A stretch of DNA of 64,000 bases from Panorpa germanica (GCA_963678705.1 OY783209.1:16492001-16556000), one strand, 5' to 3'; counted from the first letter of the stretch, positions 10,541 to 22,629 are shown. Translations and numbers: made by a program. Notes: a model not told the origin generated them from the letters alone.

Positions 10541-11240
10541 TTTATAAAGCAAAAAGAAACTCTTTCTGTAAAAATATTGATAATCAAAGTAATAATTACA
10601 CTAATAATTCAAAACATGGATCACTATTACCAAATGACATTAGATGCATTATTTGTGGACCTTCAAACTGTGGAAAAACTAATGTTATGTTATGTTTAAT
10701 CTAATTGAACATCCAAATGGGTTGCGATTTAAAAATATATACATTTATTCAAAATCTTTATATCAACCAAAATATAAAATATTACAACAAATTATGAAGA
10801 ATATTAATGGTATGGGATACTATACATACACTGACAATGAAGAGATTATTAGACCTGAAGATGCTAGCCCAAATTCTATATTCATATTTGATGATGTTGC
10901 TTGCGATAAACAAAATAATATTCGAAATTTTTTTAGCATAGGCCGTCATAATTTGATAGACTCTTTCTATTTATGTCAGACTTACAGCAAAATTCCAAAG
11001 CAATTAATACGGGATAATACTAATTTTATTATATTATTCAAGCAAGATGACTTAAATTTAAAGCATATATATGATGATCATGTTAACTTTGACTTTCCAA
11101 GTTTTCTAGAGTTTAAACAAGTTTGTAATTTATGTTGGAATTCAAATAAATATTCCTTTATGGTAATAGATAAAAATAGTGACTTAAATAACGGGCGATA
11201 CAGAAAAGGATTTGATATGTTTTTAGATATAACCAAGTAA
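10540..11240 (+). pseudogene. FtsK/HerA-like packaging ATPase relic (left arm)
   Basis: Walker A GPSNCGKT is at 10657-10680. A frame break just after it (near 10690-10705) separates the N-terminal part from the open stretch 10692-11240. That stretch contains IEHPNGLRFKN, the Walker B-like IFIFDDVACDK (about 10880) and a conserved-looking FYLCQTYSKIPKQLIRDN helix. This organisation fits the DNA-packaging ATPases of Polintons and adintoviruses. It lies directly upstream of the polymerase on the same strand. Both arms carry the same break, so the gene was dead before the arms were duplicated. Confidence 0.6.
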
Positions 11241-11257
11241 TCTTTACAATAATATTT

Positions 11258-13490
11258 GTGATATATGGAGATTTTGAAACATTATTAAAACCCATTAGTA
11301 CTTGTTATCCTGAAACTAATACATCATTTTCAAATAATATTCAAATTCATGAACCATATTCTTTTGCTTATTATATTAAATGTTCCTTTAATGATTCCTT
11401 AAGTAAGTTTGTTACGTACAGAGGTATTAATTGCGTTAAAGTATTTATTGAAACAATAACTGAAGACGCTAAACAAATTTATAAAGTCTTAAATAAAGTG
11501 AAGCCTTTAAATAAATTATCTAATTGGCAAAAACAGGAATATGATAAAGCTTCTATTTGCCATATTTGTGAAGGTATCCTCAATGGTGATAAAGTGTTAG
11601 ATCATTGTCACTTAACTGGTAATTACCGAGGAGCTGCTCATAATCATTACAATTTAAAATTTACAATTCCAAAGTTTATACCTGTCATATTCCATAACTT
11701 AAGTAATTACGATAGCCATATAATTGTAAAAGAATTAGGTAATGATAGTGAAAAAATTGAAGTTATTCCAGAAAATAAGGAAAAGTATATATCTTTTACG
11801 AAACATATTTTGGTGGAATCAAAAGTCGATAAAAATGATAAAGTTCATAACTGCTATATTAAACTTAGATTTATTGATTCTTTACGATTTATGCATTCTA
11901 GTTTAGAAACACTTGCAAAAAATTTATTATCAGAACAATTTTTCGAATTAAAAAAATTCTATCCGAATGAAAATCATTTTAATTTATTAAAACGTAAAGG
12001 TGTATTTCCTTATGAATATGTAAATAGTAGGGATATGCTTAATGAATCTGACTTGCCATCTCAAAATAATTTTTATAGCTCACTTAATGGCTGTAATATA
12101 TCTGACGATGATTACAATCATGCCAAAATGGTTTGGTATGCATTTGAAATGAAAACATTGTGACTTGCCATCTCAAAATAATTTTTATAGCTCACTTAAT
12201 GGCTGTAATATATCTGACGATGATTACAATCATGCCAAAATGGTTTGGTATGCATTTGAAATGAAAACATTGGGGAATATTCAGACTTATATTTAAAGAT
12301 CGATGTTCTGTTGTTAACAGATATTTTTGAAAATTTTCGAGATGTGTGCTATAAAACATATAATTTAGATCCCTGTCAATATTATACAGCACCAGGACTT
12401 TCTTGGGATGCTATGTTAAAGTATACAAGTATTGAATTAGAACTTTTAACAGATATTGATATGTTACATTTTATTAAAAAAGGTATAAGAGGTGGAATAT
12501 CACAATGCTCTCACAGACATGGAATTGCAAATAATAAATATATGTCCAATTATGATTCAAATAAAGATTCTCAATATTTAATGTATTGGGATGCAAATAA
12601 CTTATATGGTTGGACTATGAGTCAATATTTACCACATGAGGGATTTAAATGGTTAGATACATATAAATTACAAACATTTAATGTAGAAGCTATTGAAGAT
12701 AACTCAGATGTTGGTTATATATTAGAAGTCGATTTAAGATATCCTAATTATTTGCACGATGAACACAATGATCTACCTTTCTGTGCTGAAAATATTAAAC
12801 CACCTTGCATTAAAACAAATGACGTTTAAATTAATACCAAATCTAAATAACAAGTATAATTATGTGCTTCACTATAGATCGTTAAAACAATGTCTTAAAA
12901 ATAATCTGAAAAAAATAAAATTCATAGAATTTTGGAATTTAAACAGTCTGATTGGTTAAAAAGTTATATTGATCTAAATACATTAAAAAGAAAGAACTCT
13001 GCAAATACATTTGAGAAAGACTTTTTTTAATTAATGAATAATTCAGTTTATGGTAAAAAACAATGGAGAATGTAGATAAACGTGTCGATGTAAAGTTAAT
13101 AACTCATTGTGATAATATAGGACATAAAATGGGTGCTAATACACTTATAAGTAAACCAAACTATCATAGTTGTTCTATATTTCATGAAACTTAGTTGCTA
13201 TTCAAATGCAAAAACTTAAAGTTTTTTATAATAAACCATTGTATTTAGGATTAAGTGTACTTGATATATCAAAAACTTTAATATACGATTTTCATTATGA
13301 TTTCATTAAAAAAGTCTATAAAGGTAATGCTAAATTGTTGTATACAGATACAGATTCATTAATATATCAAATTAAAACATAAGTAAAGTAGGTCTTAGTG
13401 GAAATGATAATAAAAGATATGTATTAACTGATGGTGATATTGAGGGTTCATGCACAGCTAAAGCAAAAGGAATTAAGAAAAATATTGTAA
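11258..13490 (+). pseudogene. Protein-primed DNA polymerase B relic (left arm)
   Basis: The first open part (11258-12163) has Exo I YGDFET, a Cys/His cluster (CHIC then HCHLTGNYRGAA, as in endonuclease VII-like inserts), Exo II-like NLSNYDSH and Exo III-like RFIDSLRF. A 112-bp tandem duplication (12050-12161 repeated at 12162-12273) shifts the frame. The second open part (12311-12829) has palm motif A DANNLYGW and part of the TPR1 region. After 12830 the sequence is only recognisable piecewise: motif B NNSVYGK near 13033 and motif C YTDTDS near 13340, with several stops. This is the hallmark gene of Polintons, adintoviruses and bidnaviruses. It is non-functional. Confidence 0.72.
12050..12273. 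repeat. 112-bp tandem duplication inside PolB
   Basis: Positions 12050-12161 and 12162-12273 are direct repeats of 112 bp, a length not divisible by three, so the polymerase frame is lost. The same duplication is in the right arm (about 16033-16256). It therefore predates formation of the inverted repeat. Confidence 0.85.
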
Positions 13491-13848
13491 ACAAATTCGA
13501 ACGTAACTTGAACATAATGGGAACGTAACTTGAACGTGTTTTAATACATCCATATAAAATAAGATACACATATTTTATTAGTAATGTTTTGTTATATATA
13601 ATTCTTATATGATTAACACTGGTCATAAGAGCTCTAATATATATGCATAGACATAATAATGTATGAGTATGCGTACATAAACTGGATGACAATTGTATAC
13701 GTTATATGCGAACGTAACTTGAACGTAATGGGAACGTAACTTGAACGTAATTCAACGTAATGGGAACGTAACTTGAACGTAATTCAACGTAAATTCAACG
13801 TAACTTGAACGTAATGGGAACGTAACTGAACGTTACGTTGAATTACGT
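13491..13848. repeat. GAACGTAACTT / GAACGTAATGG short tandem repeats
   Basis: Eleven-bp-type units (GAACGTAACTT, GAACGTAATGG, AACGTAATTC) occur in two blocks, about 13494-13545 and 13709-13835, separated by ~165 bp of unrelated AT-rich DNA. They are mirrored at about 14471-14600 and 14768-14815. No gene. The minus-strand 106-codon frame here is composed of this repeat DNA and is not credible. Confidence 0.65.
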
Positions 13849-14142
13849 GTTTTACGCTATTTTGAACATTCTCCATATAAAATTGACTGAGAATCAGAAA
13901 ATATTTTTAAAAAAATCGCTGTTACTTGTGAAATCTTATAGCTACAAAAAAAAAAAAAAAAAAAAAAAAAAAACAATGTACTAGACATGTGCGAATACCA
14001 CCTCCTTACATAGATTTAGGCCTATAGTTCACATTGCTATTGAAGTGTATTCGAGTTATGAGCAAAAATCCAAAAAAAATTTGATGAAAATCCCATAACT
14101 TTTACAGTTTTTATCACAGAATGTTCAAAATAGCGTTAAAAC
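13849..14142. repeat. MITE-like segment at the palindrome centre
   Basis: About 290 bp bounded by inverted ends: GTTTTACGCTATTTTGAAC at the left and, at 14118-14142, the complement of GTTTTAACGCTATTTTGAAC. It contains a poly-A run at about 13946-13973. Its right end is exactly where the big inverted repeat folds back. The mirror copy follows the spacer. Confidence 0.6.
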
Positions 14143-14143
14143 G

Positions 14144-14167
14144 CATTATTTTTTTTTCTCAATTCGT
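14144..14167. other. Spacer (loop) of the giant inverted repeat
   Basis: The only unpaired sequence between the two arms, about 24 nt and T-rich. On either side GTTAAAACG pairs with CGTTTTAAC. The arms are otherwise continuous outward for about 8.5 kb. Confidence 0.85.
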
Positions 14168-17065
14168 CGTTTTAACACTATTTTGAACATTCTGTGATAA
14201 AAACTGTAAAAGTTATGGGATTTTCATCAAATTTTTTTTGGATTTTTGCTCATAACTCGAATACACTTCAATAGCAATGTGAACTATAGGCCTAAATCTA
14301 TGTAAGGAGGTGGTATTCGCACATGTCTAGTACATTGTTTTTTTTTTTTTTTTTTTTTTTGTAGCTATAAGATTTCACAAGTAACAGCGATTTTTTTAAA
14401 AATATTTTCTGATTCTCAGTCAATTTTATATGGAGAATGTTCAAAATAGCGTAAAACACGTAATTCAACGTAACGTTCAGTTACGTTCCCATTACGTTCA
14501 AGTTACGTTGAATTTACGTTGAATTACGTTCAAGTTACGTTCCCATTACGTTGAATTACGTTCAAGTTACGTTCCCATTACGTTCAAGTTACGTTCGCAT
14601 ATAACGTATACAATTGTCATCCAGTTTATGTACGCATACTCATACATTATTATGTCTATGCATATATATTAGAGCTCTTATGACCAGTGTTAATCATATA
14701 AGAATTATATATAACAAAACATTACTAATAAAATATGTGTATCTTATTTTATATGGATGTATTAAAACACGTTCAAGTTACGTTCCCATTATGTTCAAGT
14801 TACGTTCGAATTTGTTTACAATATTTTTCTTAATTCCTTTTGCTTTAGCTGTGCATGAACCCTCAATATCACCATCAGTTAATACATATCTTTTATTATC
14901 ATTTCCACTAAGACCTACTTTACTTATGTTTTAATTTGATATATTAATGAATCTGTATCTGTATACAACAATTTAGCATTACCTTTATAGACGTTTTTGA
15001 TGAAATCATAATGAAAATCGTATATTAAAGTTTTTGATATATCAAGTACACTTAATCCTAAATACAATGGTTTATTATAAAAAACTTTAAGTTTTTGCAT
15101 TTGAATAGCAACTAAGTTTCATGAAATATAGAACAACTATGATAGTTTGGTTTACTTATAAGTGTATTAGCACCCATTTTATGTCCTATATTATCACAAT
15201 GAGTTATTAACTTTACATCGACACGTTTATCTACATTCTCCATTGTTTTTTACCATAAACTGAATTATTCATTAATTAAAAAAAGTCTTTCTCAAATGTA
15301 TTTGCAGAGTTCTTTCTTTTTAATGTATTTAGATCAATATAACTTTTTAACCAATCAGACTGTTTAAATTCCAAAATTCTATGAATTTTATTTTTTTCAG
15401 ATTATTTTTAAGACATTGCTTTAACGATCTATAGTGAAGCACATAATTATACTTGTTATTTAGATTTGGTATTAATTTAAACGTCATTTGTTTTAATGCA
15501 AGGTGGTTTAATATTTTCAGCACAGAAAGGTAGATCATTGTGTTCATCGTGCAAATAATTAGGATATCTTAAATCGACTTCTAATATATAACCAACATCT
15601 GAGTTATCTTCAATAGCTTCTACATTAAATGTTTGTAATTTATATGTATCTAACCATTTAAATCCCTCATGTGGTAAATATTGACTCATAGTCCAACCAT
15701 ATAAGTTATTTGCATCCCAATACATTAAATATTGAGAATCTTTATTTGAATCATAATTGGACATATATTTATTATTTGCAATTCCATGTCTGTGAGAGCA
15801 TTGTGATATTCCACCTCTTATACCTTTTTTAATAAAATGTAACATATCAATATCTGTTAAAAGTTCTAATTCAATACTTGTATACTTTAACATAGCATCC
15901 CAAGAAAGTCCTGGTGCTGTATAATATTGACAGGGATCTAAATTATATGTTTTATAGCACACATCTCGAAAATTTTCAAAAATATCTGTTAACAACAGAA
16001 CATCGATCTTTAAATATAAGTCTGAATATTCCCCAATGTTTTCATTTCAAATGCATACCAAACCATTTTGGCATGATTGTAATCATCGTCAGATATATTA
16101 CAGCCATTAAGTGAGCTATAAAAATTATTTTGAGATGGCAAGTCACAATGTTTTCATTTCAAATGCATACCAAACCATTTTGGCATGATTGTAATCATCG
16201 TCAGATATATTACAGCCATTAAGTGAGCTATAAAAATTATTTTGAGATGGCAAGTCAGATTCATTAAGCATATCCCTACTATTTACATATTCATAAGGAA
16301 ATACACCTTTACGTTTTAATAAATTGAAATGATTTTCATTCGGATAGAATTTTTTTAATTCGAAAAATTGTTCTGATAATAAATTTTTTGCAAGTGTTTC
16401 TAAACTAGAATGCATAAATCGTAAAGAATCAATAAATCTAAGTTTAATATAGCAGTTATGAACTTTATCATTTTTATCGACTTTTGATTCCACCAAAATA
16501 TGTTTCGTAAAAGATATATACTTTTCCTTATTTTCTGGAATAACTTCAATTTTTTCACTATCATTACCTAATTCTTTTACAATTATATGGCTATCGTAAT
16601 TACTTAAGTTATGGAATATGACAGGTATAAACTTTGGAATTGTAAATTTTAAATTGTAATGATTATGAGCAGCTCCTCGGTAATTACCAGTTAAGTGACA
16701 ATGATCTAACACTTTATCACCATTGAGGATACCTTCACAAATATGGCAAATAGAAGCTTCATCATATTCCTGTTTTTGCCAATTAGATAATTTATTTAAA
16801 GGCTTCACTTTATTTAAGACTTTATAAATTTGTTTAGCGTCTTCAGTTATTGTTTCAATAAATACTTTAACGCAATTAATACCTCTGTACGTAACAAACT
16901 TACTTAAGGAATCATTAAAGGAACATTTAATATAATAAGCAAAAGAATATGGTTCATGAATTTGAATATTATTTGAAAATGATGTATTAGTTTCAGGATA
17001 ACAAGTACTAATGGGTTTTAATAATGTTTCAAAATCTCCATATATCACAAATATTATTGTAAAGA
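14168..17065 (-). pseudogene. Right-arm centre and PolB relic
   Basis: Mirror of 11258-14143. PolB on the minus strand has open parts 16143-17048 and 15477-15995, the same 112-bp duplication and the same broken motif B/C tail at about 14820-15290. A single residue difference is seen in the exonuclease part (Lys to Glu before ASICHIC). The shared defects show that one arm was copied from the other. Confidence 0.7.
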
Positions 17066-17770
17066 TTACTTGGTTATATCTAAAAACATATCAAATCCTT
17101 TTCTGTATCGCCCGTTATTTAAGTCACTATTTTTATCTATTACCATAAAGGAATATTTATTTGAATTCCAACATAAATTACAAACTTGTTTAAACTCTAG
17201 AAAACTTGGAAAGTCAAAGTTAACATGATCATCATATATATGCTTTAAATTTAAGTCATCTTGCTTGAATAATATAATAAAATTAGTATTATCCCGTATT
17301 AATTGCTTTGGAATTTTGCTGTAAGTCTGACATAAATAGAAAGAGTCTATCAAATTATGACGGCCTATGCTAAAAAAATTTCGAATATTATTTTGTTTAT
17401 CGCAAGCAACATCATCAAATATGAATATAGAATTTGGGCTAGCATCTTCAGGTCTAATAATCTCTTCATTGTCAGTGTATGTATAGTATCCCATACCATT
17501 AATATTCTTCATAATTTGTTGTAATATTTTATATTTTGGTTGATATAAAGATTTTGAATAAATGTATATATTTTTAAATCGCAACCCATTTGGATGTTCA
17601 ATTAGATTAAACATAACATAACATTAGTTTTTCCACAGTTTGAAGGTCCACAAATAATGCATCTAATGTCATTTGGTAATAGTGATCCATGTTTTGAATT
17701 ATTAGTGTAATTATTACTTTGATTATCAATATTTTTACAGAAAGAGTTTCTTTTTGCTTTATAAACTTCA
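17066..17770 (-). pseudogene. Packaging ATPase relic (right arm)
   Basis: Mirror copy of 10540-11240. The open part 17066-17614 has the same translation, and the Walker A coding sequence lies just outside it at about 17626-17649 with the same frame break. Confidence 0.6.
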
Positions 17771-18210
17771 TTGTTTAACCAGGCATGTGTTATAAAGTAA
17801 TAAAATACGTTTTAAATATTTAATCTTTATATATGAAAATATTATATGGGAATGTAATTTGAATGTAAACTCATATTGAAGATAAAATTCTCTTTGACGA
17901 ATCATTAAGCCAATATGAAATACATTCATACAGTCCATATAACACAACCAGCTATAAATATAATGACGAAATTCGTATACCAATAAATCAACATAATGTA
18001 TATACATTACCCTCGGAATCTTACTTATACATTGAAGGTAAAACAAAAGACACTTCAAAATCTACACCTGTTTTCATATTAAATGGTATTTTATACCTAT
18101 TTGAAAGTATAATATATGAAATAAATTCGGTTGAAATTGATTCAAATAAAAATCCTGGTATAACCAGAAGAAGAAGAAAAAGAAATTTTATATTTGGATA
18201 CCTTTAGGTT
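17770..18210 (+). pseudogene. Capsid-like protein, N-terminal part (right arm)
   Basis: Mirror of 10100-10540, reading YNDEIRIPI, ESYLYIEG and EINSVEID on the plus strand. The only changes are a few substitutions, such as IIYE for IKYE and Lys for Arg in the basic run. Confidence 0.5.
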
Positions 18211-18275
18211 TGATTTCTAAGCCAGTTATATATGTTACTTTCATTTTATATATATATTTAAATTTCTATCTCTGG

Positions 18276-18564
18276 TATAATACTTTTAAAACCTAATATT
18301 ACATTTAATAAACCTATATATGTTGGCTTTTCAATATTAGATTTATCTAAAACAGTAATGTATGATTTTCATTATAATTATATGCAAAAAGAATTTTTTA
18401 ATAATAATTTAAAGTTATTATATATTGATACTGACTCGTTAATATATGAAATTATCATATCAGATATTTATGAAACTATAAAACGCGATATAAGTAAGTT
18501 TGTATTCCTCTTAAAACAATATTTGGGTTCTGTGAAGACTTTAAAAAAATTATATTACCAGTAA
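18276..18564 (+). pseudogene. PolB motif C fragment (right arm)
   Basis: Mirror of the 9742-10030 fragment. It contains [10 protein letters not shown] and joins, with a frame break near 18520, to the C-terminal capsid-like sequence. Confidence 0.55.
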
Positions 18565-19283
18565 AGCATGAATTAATATTAATTCGATCAAAAAACGATA
18601 ATAACGCACTTTGGATAGCAGCAGCTAAAGATGTATTACCAAAAGTAGTCATTGACAAAATACAATGGTGTATGCCTCATATAAATGTATCAGACAAAAA
18701 GAAATTAGAATTATTACAAACAATAGAACTCGATAAATCATTATATATTGGCTTTCGAAGTTGGGACTTGTACGAATATCCAGCGTTACCACGCACGACA
18801 AATCAATCTTGGTCTATTAAAACATCTACAGCACTTAAAAAGCCACGTTATGTTATATTAGGGTTATAAAGAGAAGGTAAAGACGATATTACAAAGGATA
18901 TAAGTAAATTTCACACTTGTACCTTAAGAAACGTAAAACTATACTTAAATTCTGATGTGTACCCCTATGATAATCTTAATCTTGATTATGACAATAATAA
19001 GTATGCAATAGCATATGAAATGTATGCTAATTTCCAAAAATCATACAATGATAAAGAGCCAAATCCCATTTTAAATTTAAAGAATTTTAAAGAAAATGCA
19101 CCTTTAATAGTAATAGATTGTTCAAAACAGAAAGAATTTCTAAAACCTGCTCCAGTTGATATAAGGCTTGAATTAGAAACATCTGAAAATATTGTAGACT
19201 ACGTTCATGCTTATTGTTTAATATTACATGACCGGATTGTTGAGTATAAACCATTATCTGGAATTGTTAATAAAATTACATAA
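18516..19283 (+). pseudogene. Capsid-like protein, C-terminal part (right arm)
   Basis: Mirror of 9063-9790 but more complete. The frame 18957-19283 runs through DVRLELE-like sequence (here DIRLELETSENIVDY) to HDRIVEYKPLSGIV and a stop. The ~30-bp segment missing from the left arm is present here. The upstream part (18672-18869) is separated by a stop and frameshift near 18870. Confidence 0.55.
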
Positions 19284-19346
19284 CCATTATAAATAATGAA
19301 TAATATCTTTAAAGTCATTAAAGAGTAACCATCTCATAACCAAATA

Positions 19347-19550
19347 ATGGATTATAAATTTTTAAATGATTATGAACAAGTTTCGAAAACGATTTCAAAA
19401 GTTGGAGCTGTTCTAAAAAAAAAAATACAAAGAAAGTGAGTGTTTACTAGAAAATACAAAGAGATGGACCTCCATGTCAAATAAGAAACTGTTGTGATTG
19501 TAATTATATGTTATATTATGATTCTAATGGATGTAGTTATACCCTAATAA
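19347..19550 (+). pseudogene. Unknown Cys-rich protein, deleted copy (right arm)
   Basis: Starts like the intact left-arm ORF (MDYKFLNDYEQVSK), then meets a lengthened A-run and the 167-bp deletion. The Cys-rich C-terminal codons (CQIRNCCDCNYM) remain but are out of frame. Confidence 0.55.
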
Positions 19551-19820
19551 ATAAATAAATAAATAAAAGAATTATATACATTTTAAATTTTTATATATTA
19601 TAAATTAAGTAATTACAATAGTTTTGATATTTCTTCTAATATATACGACATGTTTGAAATTATTATCATTTTTAATAATATATCATTTTAGTACAATTTA
19701 ATCCTATTTTGATTGAATACATATCTTCCTTTAATAATATAGGTACTTCATTTCACAATTGTTTTTAAAAGTTCATTTATTTATATAATTTTACATAAAA
19801 AATATGCATTAATCACTATG

Positions 19821-20210
19821 TTATACTTTTACAATTTCGTCATCAGAGTCTAACACCTCTACAATTTCGTCATCAGAGTCTAACACCTCTACAATTTCAT
19901 CGTCAGAGTCTAATATTTCAATAACTTCACTATCACTCTCTAATAATTCTATGATTTCCACATCAGAATCTTCTTCCTGTATTTCAATTTCTTCGTGACC
20001 TATTATTATTTCATCAGCATAACTCTCTATAATTTTCTCGTATGTCTTCTTTTCTTCTTTATCCGTCATATCCTCTGAATCACAGTCATCTATATCAAAA
20101 TCGTCAGTTATATCCTGAACATAATATCTATCTTCACTGTCAATGCCGACGCGTATATCCCCCGAATCCAATAACCATGTTACGCCTGGAATATTCTTAA
20201 ATCCGTTCAT
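19821..20210 (-). CDS. Acidic protein with tandem SUMO-interacting-like motifs (right arm)
   Basis: 129 residues, same translation as the left-arm copy at 7959-8348, with the same GVTWLLDSGDIRVG N-terminus and the same four or five hydrophobic-acidic repeats at the C-terminus. It stays open although the neighbouring 125-residue gene was destroyed in this arm. Function unknown. Spurious conservation through recent arm duplication cannot be excluded. Confidence 0.58.
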   Translation of the reverse strand: MNGFKNIPGVTWLLDSGDIRVGIDSEDRYYVQDITDDFDIDDCDSEDMTDKEEKKTYEKIIESYADEIIIGHEEIEIQEEDSDVEIIELLESDSEVIEILDSDDEIVEVLDSDDEIVEVLDSDDEIVKV

Positions 20211-20714
20211 ACTATTAAACTTTAGCTTGCACTAAGAAAATATTACTCTGTAATTACAGCTCAACATCATCTCTATTTAAGTGACATTTATACATGAATT
20301 TACCACCTCCACCAACAGAATCCCGTTACATAGGTCTTACGCTCAACAATCATATTCTTAGACTTATATATAAATTATAATATAAAAATTTAACAGGGTA
20401 GCACTTTACTTATTTATTACTATAATATATTTACCATCAGACTATCAATTCTTAATTCTATCATCCCCGCGCATTCAAAATAAATAAAATTCTCGGGGGG
20501 CCCCGACCCTTCGAGCAGTTTTATTTTAAAAAGTTTGTTTCAACTTAAGTTAGAGCTTTTGGTTTAGCTAATTGTGATTCTACTATTATCCACAACCTAT
20601 ATAGCCTCATACATATGGATCAAACCGCTACCTAATAAATTTGTATAATAAAATATCCTCCTACTATTTTAACAGTTACTGTGGTGTTATAACATCATAT
20701 ATGTAAAACAACAC

Positions 20715-22065
20715 TATTGTCTGACTTATATGACTTTATGATTATTACAACACATAAAAAAATAACTGTATGCTTTGAGAATCATCAATGATATAATGTA
20801 CGTATATTATAACTTTTAGTATACTTAAATAAATAATCTAATACAACAATACCCAATCCGACCCCATTGTCTGACTTATAAGACTTTATGATTATTACAA
20901 CACATAAAAAATAACTGTATGCTTTGAGAATCATCAATGATATAATGTACGTATATTATAACTTTTAGTATACTTAAATAAATAATCTAATACAACAATA
21001 CCCAATCCGGCCCCATTGTCTGACTTATAAGACTTTATGATTATTACAACACATAAAAAAATAACTGTATGCTTTGAGAATCATCAATGATATAATGTAC
21101 GTATATTATAACTTTTAGTATACTTAAATAAATAATCTAATACAACAATACCCAATCCGGCCCTATTGTCTGACTTTTAAGACTTTATGATTATTACAAC
21201 ACATAAAAAAATAACTGTATGCTTTGAGAATCATCAATGATATAATGTACGTATATTATAACTTTTAGTATACTTAAATAAATAATCTAATACAACAATA
21301 CCCAATCCGGCCCCATTGTCTGACTTATAAGACTTTATGATTATTACAACACATAAAAAAATAACTGTATGCTTTGAGAATCATCAATGATATAATGTAC
21401 GTATATTATAACTTTTAGTATACTTAAATAAATAATCTAATACAACAATACCCAATCCGACCCCATTGTCTGACTTATAAGACTTTATGATTATTACAAC
21501 ACATAAAAAATAACTGTATGCTTTGAGAATCATCAATGATATAATGTACGTATATTATAACTTTTAGTATACTTAAATAAATAATCTAATACAACAATAC
21601 CCAATCCGGCCCCATTGTCTGACTTATAAGACTTTATGATTATTACAACACATAAAAAAATAACTGTATGCTTTGAGAATCATCAATGATATAATGGACG
21701 TATATTATAACTTTTAGTATACTTAAATAAATAATCTAATACAACAATACCCAATCCGGCCCCATTGTCTGACTTATAAGACTTTATGATTATTACAACA
21801 CATAAAAAAATAACTGTATGCTTTGAGAATCATCAATGATATAATGTACGTATATTATAACTTTTAGTATACTTAAATAAATAATCTAATACAACAATAC
21901 CCAATCCGGCCCCATTGTCTGACTTATAAGACTTTATGATTATTACAACACATAAAAAAATAACTGTATGCTTTGAGAATCATCAATGATATAATGTACG
22001 TATATTATAACTTTTAGTATACTTAAATAAATAATTTAATACAACAATACCTAATCCGGCCCTCT
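20715..22065. repeat. Nine-copy 150-bp minisatellite, right arm
   Basis: Reverse complement of the left-arm array, unit boundaries at CCCAATCCG near 20851, 21001, 21151, 21301, 21451, 21600, 21750, 21900 and CCTAATCCG near 22050. Arm-specific changes are present (GGCCCTATTGTCTGACTTTTAAG near 21160, ATAATGGACG near 21694), so the arrays have diverged slightly. Confidence 0.9.
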
Positions 22066-22629
22066 ACATTTAACTAAAACATGAAATGTATAACAAAAAA
22101 ATTTGTCGACGTTTGGAAAATCGAACTAATGCGCTTGTTCTCACACATGCGCTTGTTCTCACACAGTTTTAACACGTGCGCTATAAATACACTGTTATAA
22201 ATAATTTAACACTGTCATAATCTTATAACCAATAACAAATCAAACATAAGAATTAATATCGGTATCTCACTCTTTACCACTATTGCTTTCTCACTCATAA
22301 CCTTGGGTATTGTAGAGAATGTACCTAGAGATAAAAGCTGTAATGACATCTAGGACACGAACATAAACGATTGGCTTCCGGAAATTGACGAAGAATGCAA
22401 TAATTACGCCAATACTAACACACACGTAATAATTAATATCGCTATCTCACTCTTTCATATTACAGCACTATTACCCCCCAACATTGTCTAGCCACGCCCC
22501 CCTCACTCCTTACCCCACCCTTACCCCCTTTTACATTCTTCCAAGTCTAGCCACGCCCCCCTTCTTCATACCGTGACCTAAATGCATCCCCACTCCAAAC
22601 TGTTCTAGAACCCGCTCTCCTACCCTACT
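22066..22629. repeat. Right terminal/subterminal region of the element
   Basis: Mirror of 5528-6100. The C-rich strand is on plus here. It is shorter than the left end by part of the GGGGTAATAGT repeat (only one CACTATTACCCCCC unit). It ends ...CTCTCCTACCCTACT before the BEL leader resumes. Confidence 0.65.

Larger units (their letters stand above)
5528..22629. mobile_element. Polinton/adintovirus-like relic forming a giant inverted repeat
   Basis: The ends are AGTAGGGTAGGAG... and its reverse complement. Left arm 5528-14143 and right arm 14168-22629 are reverse complements apart from scattered substitutions, a 167-bp deletion in the right arm (counterpart of 8717-8883), a ~30-bp deletion in the left arm (near 9088) and small repeat-number changes near the ends. 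Each arm carries PolB, packaging ATPase and capsid-like genes, all broken, plus two unknown ORFs. No integrase or adenain-type protease was seen. The element sits in the leader of BEL copy A. The flanks read ...ACACCATT and ACCAAACC against ACACCATTAAACC in copy B, so no clean 6-bp duplication is left. The family call rests on the gene set. Confidence 0.75.

Noticed and set aside
5528..14143. Integrase or adenain-type protease of a complete Polinton
   Set aside because: No DDE integrase or cysteine protease motifs could be read in either arm. If they existed they have been lost, so the element is called a relic and not a complete Polinton.
13372..14934. Pair of 106-codon frames (13372-13692 minus, 14614-14934 plus) near the palindrome centre
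   Set aside because: They run through short repeats and decayed polymerase sequence, in antisense to PolB, and exist twice only because of the inverted repeat.
5528..22629. Palindrome dismissed as a pure foldback-read assembly error
   Set aside because: The arms carry private deletions (167 bp right, ~30 bp left) and substitutions, and both ends join the expected BEL leader sequence. An artefact is still possible and is listed as the refutation test.
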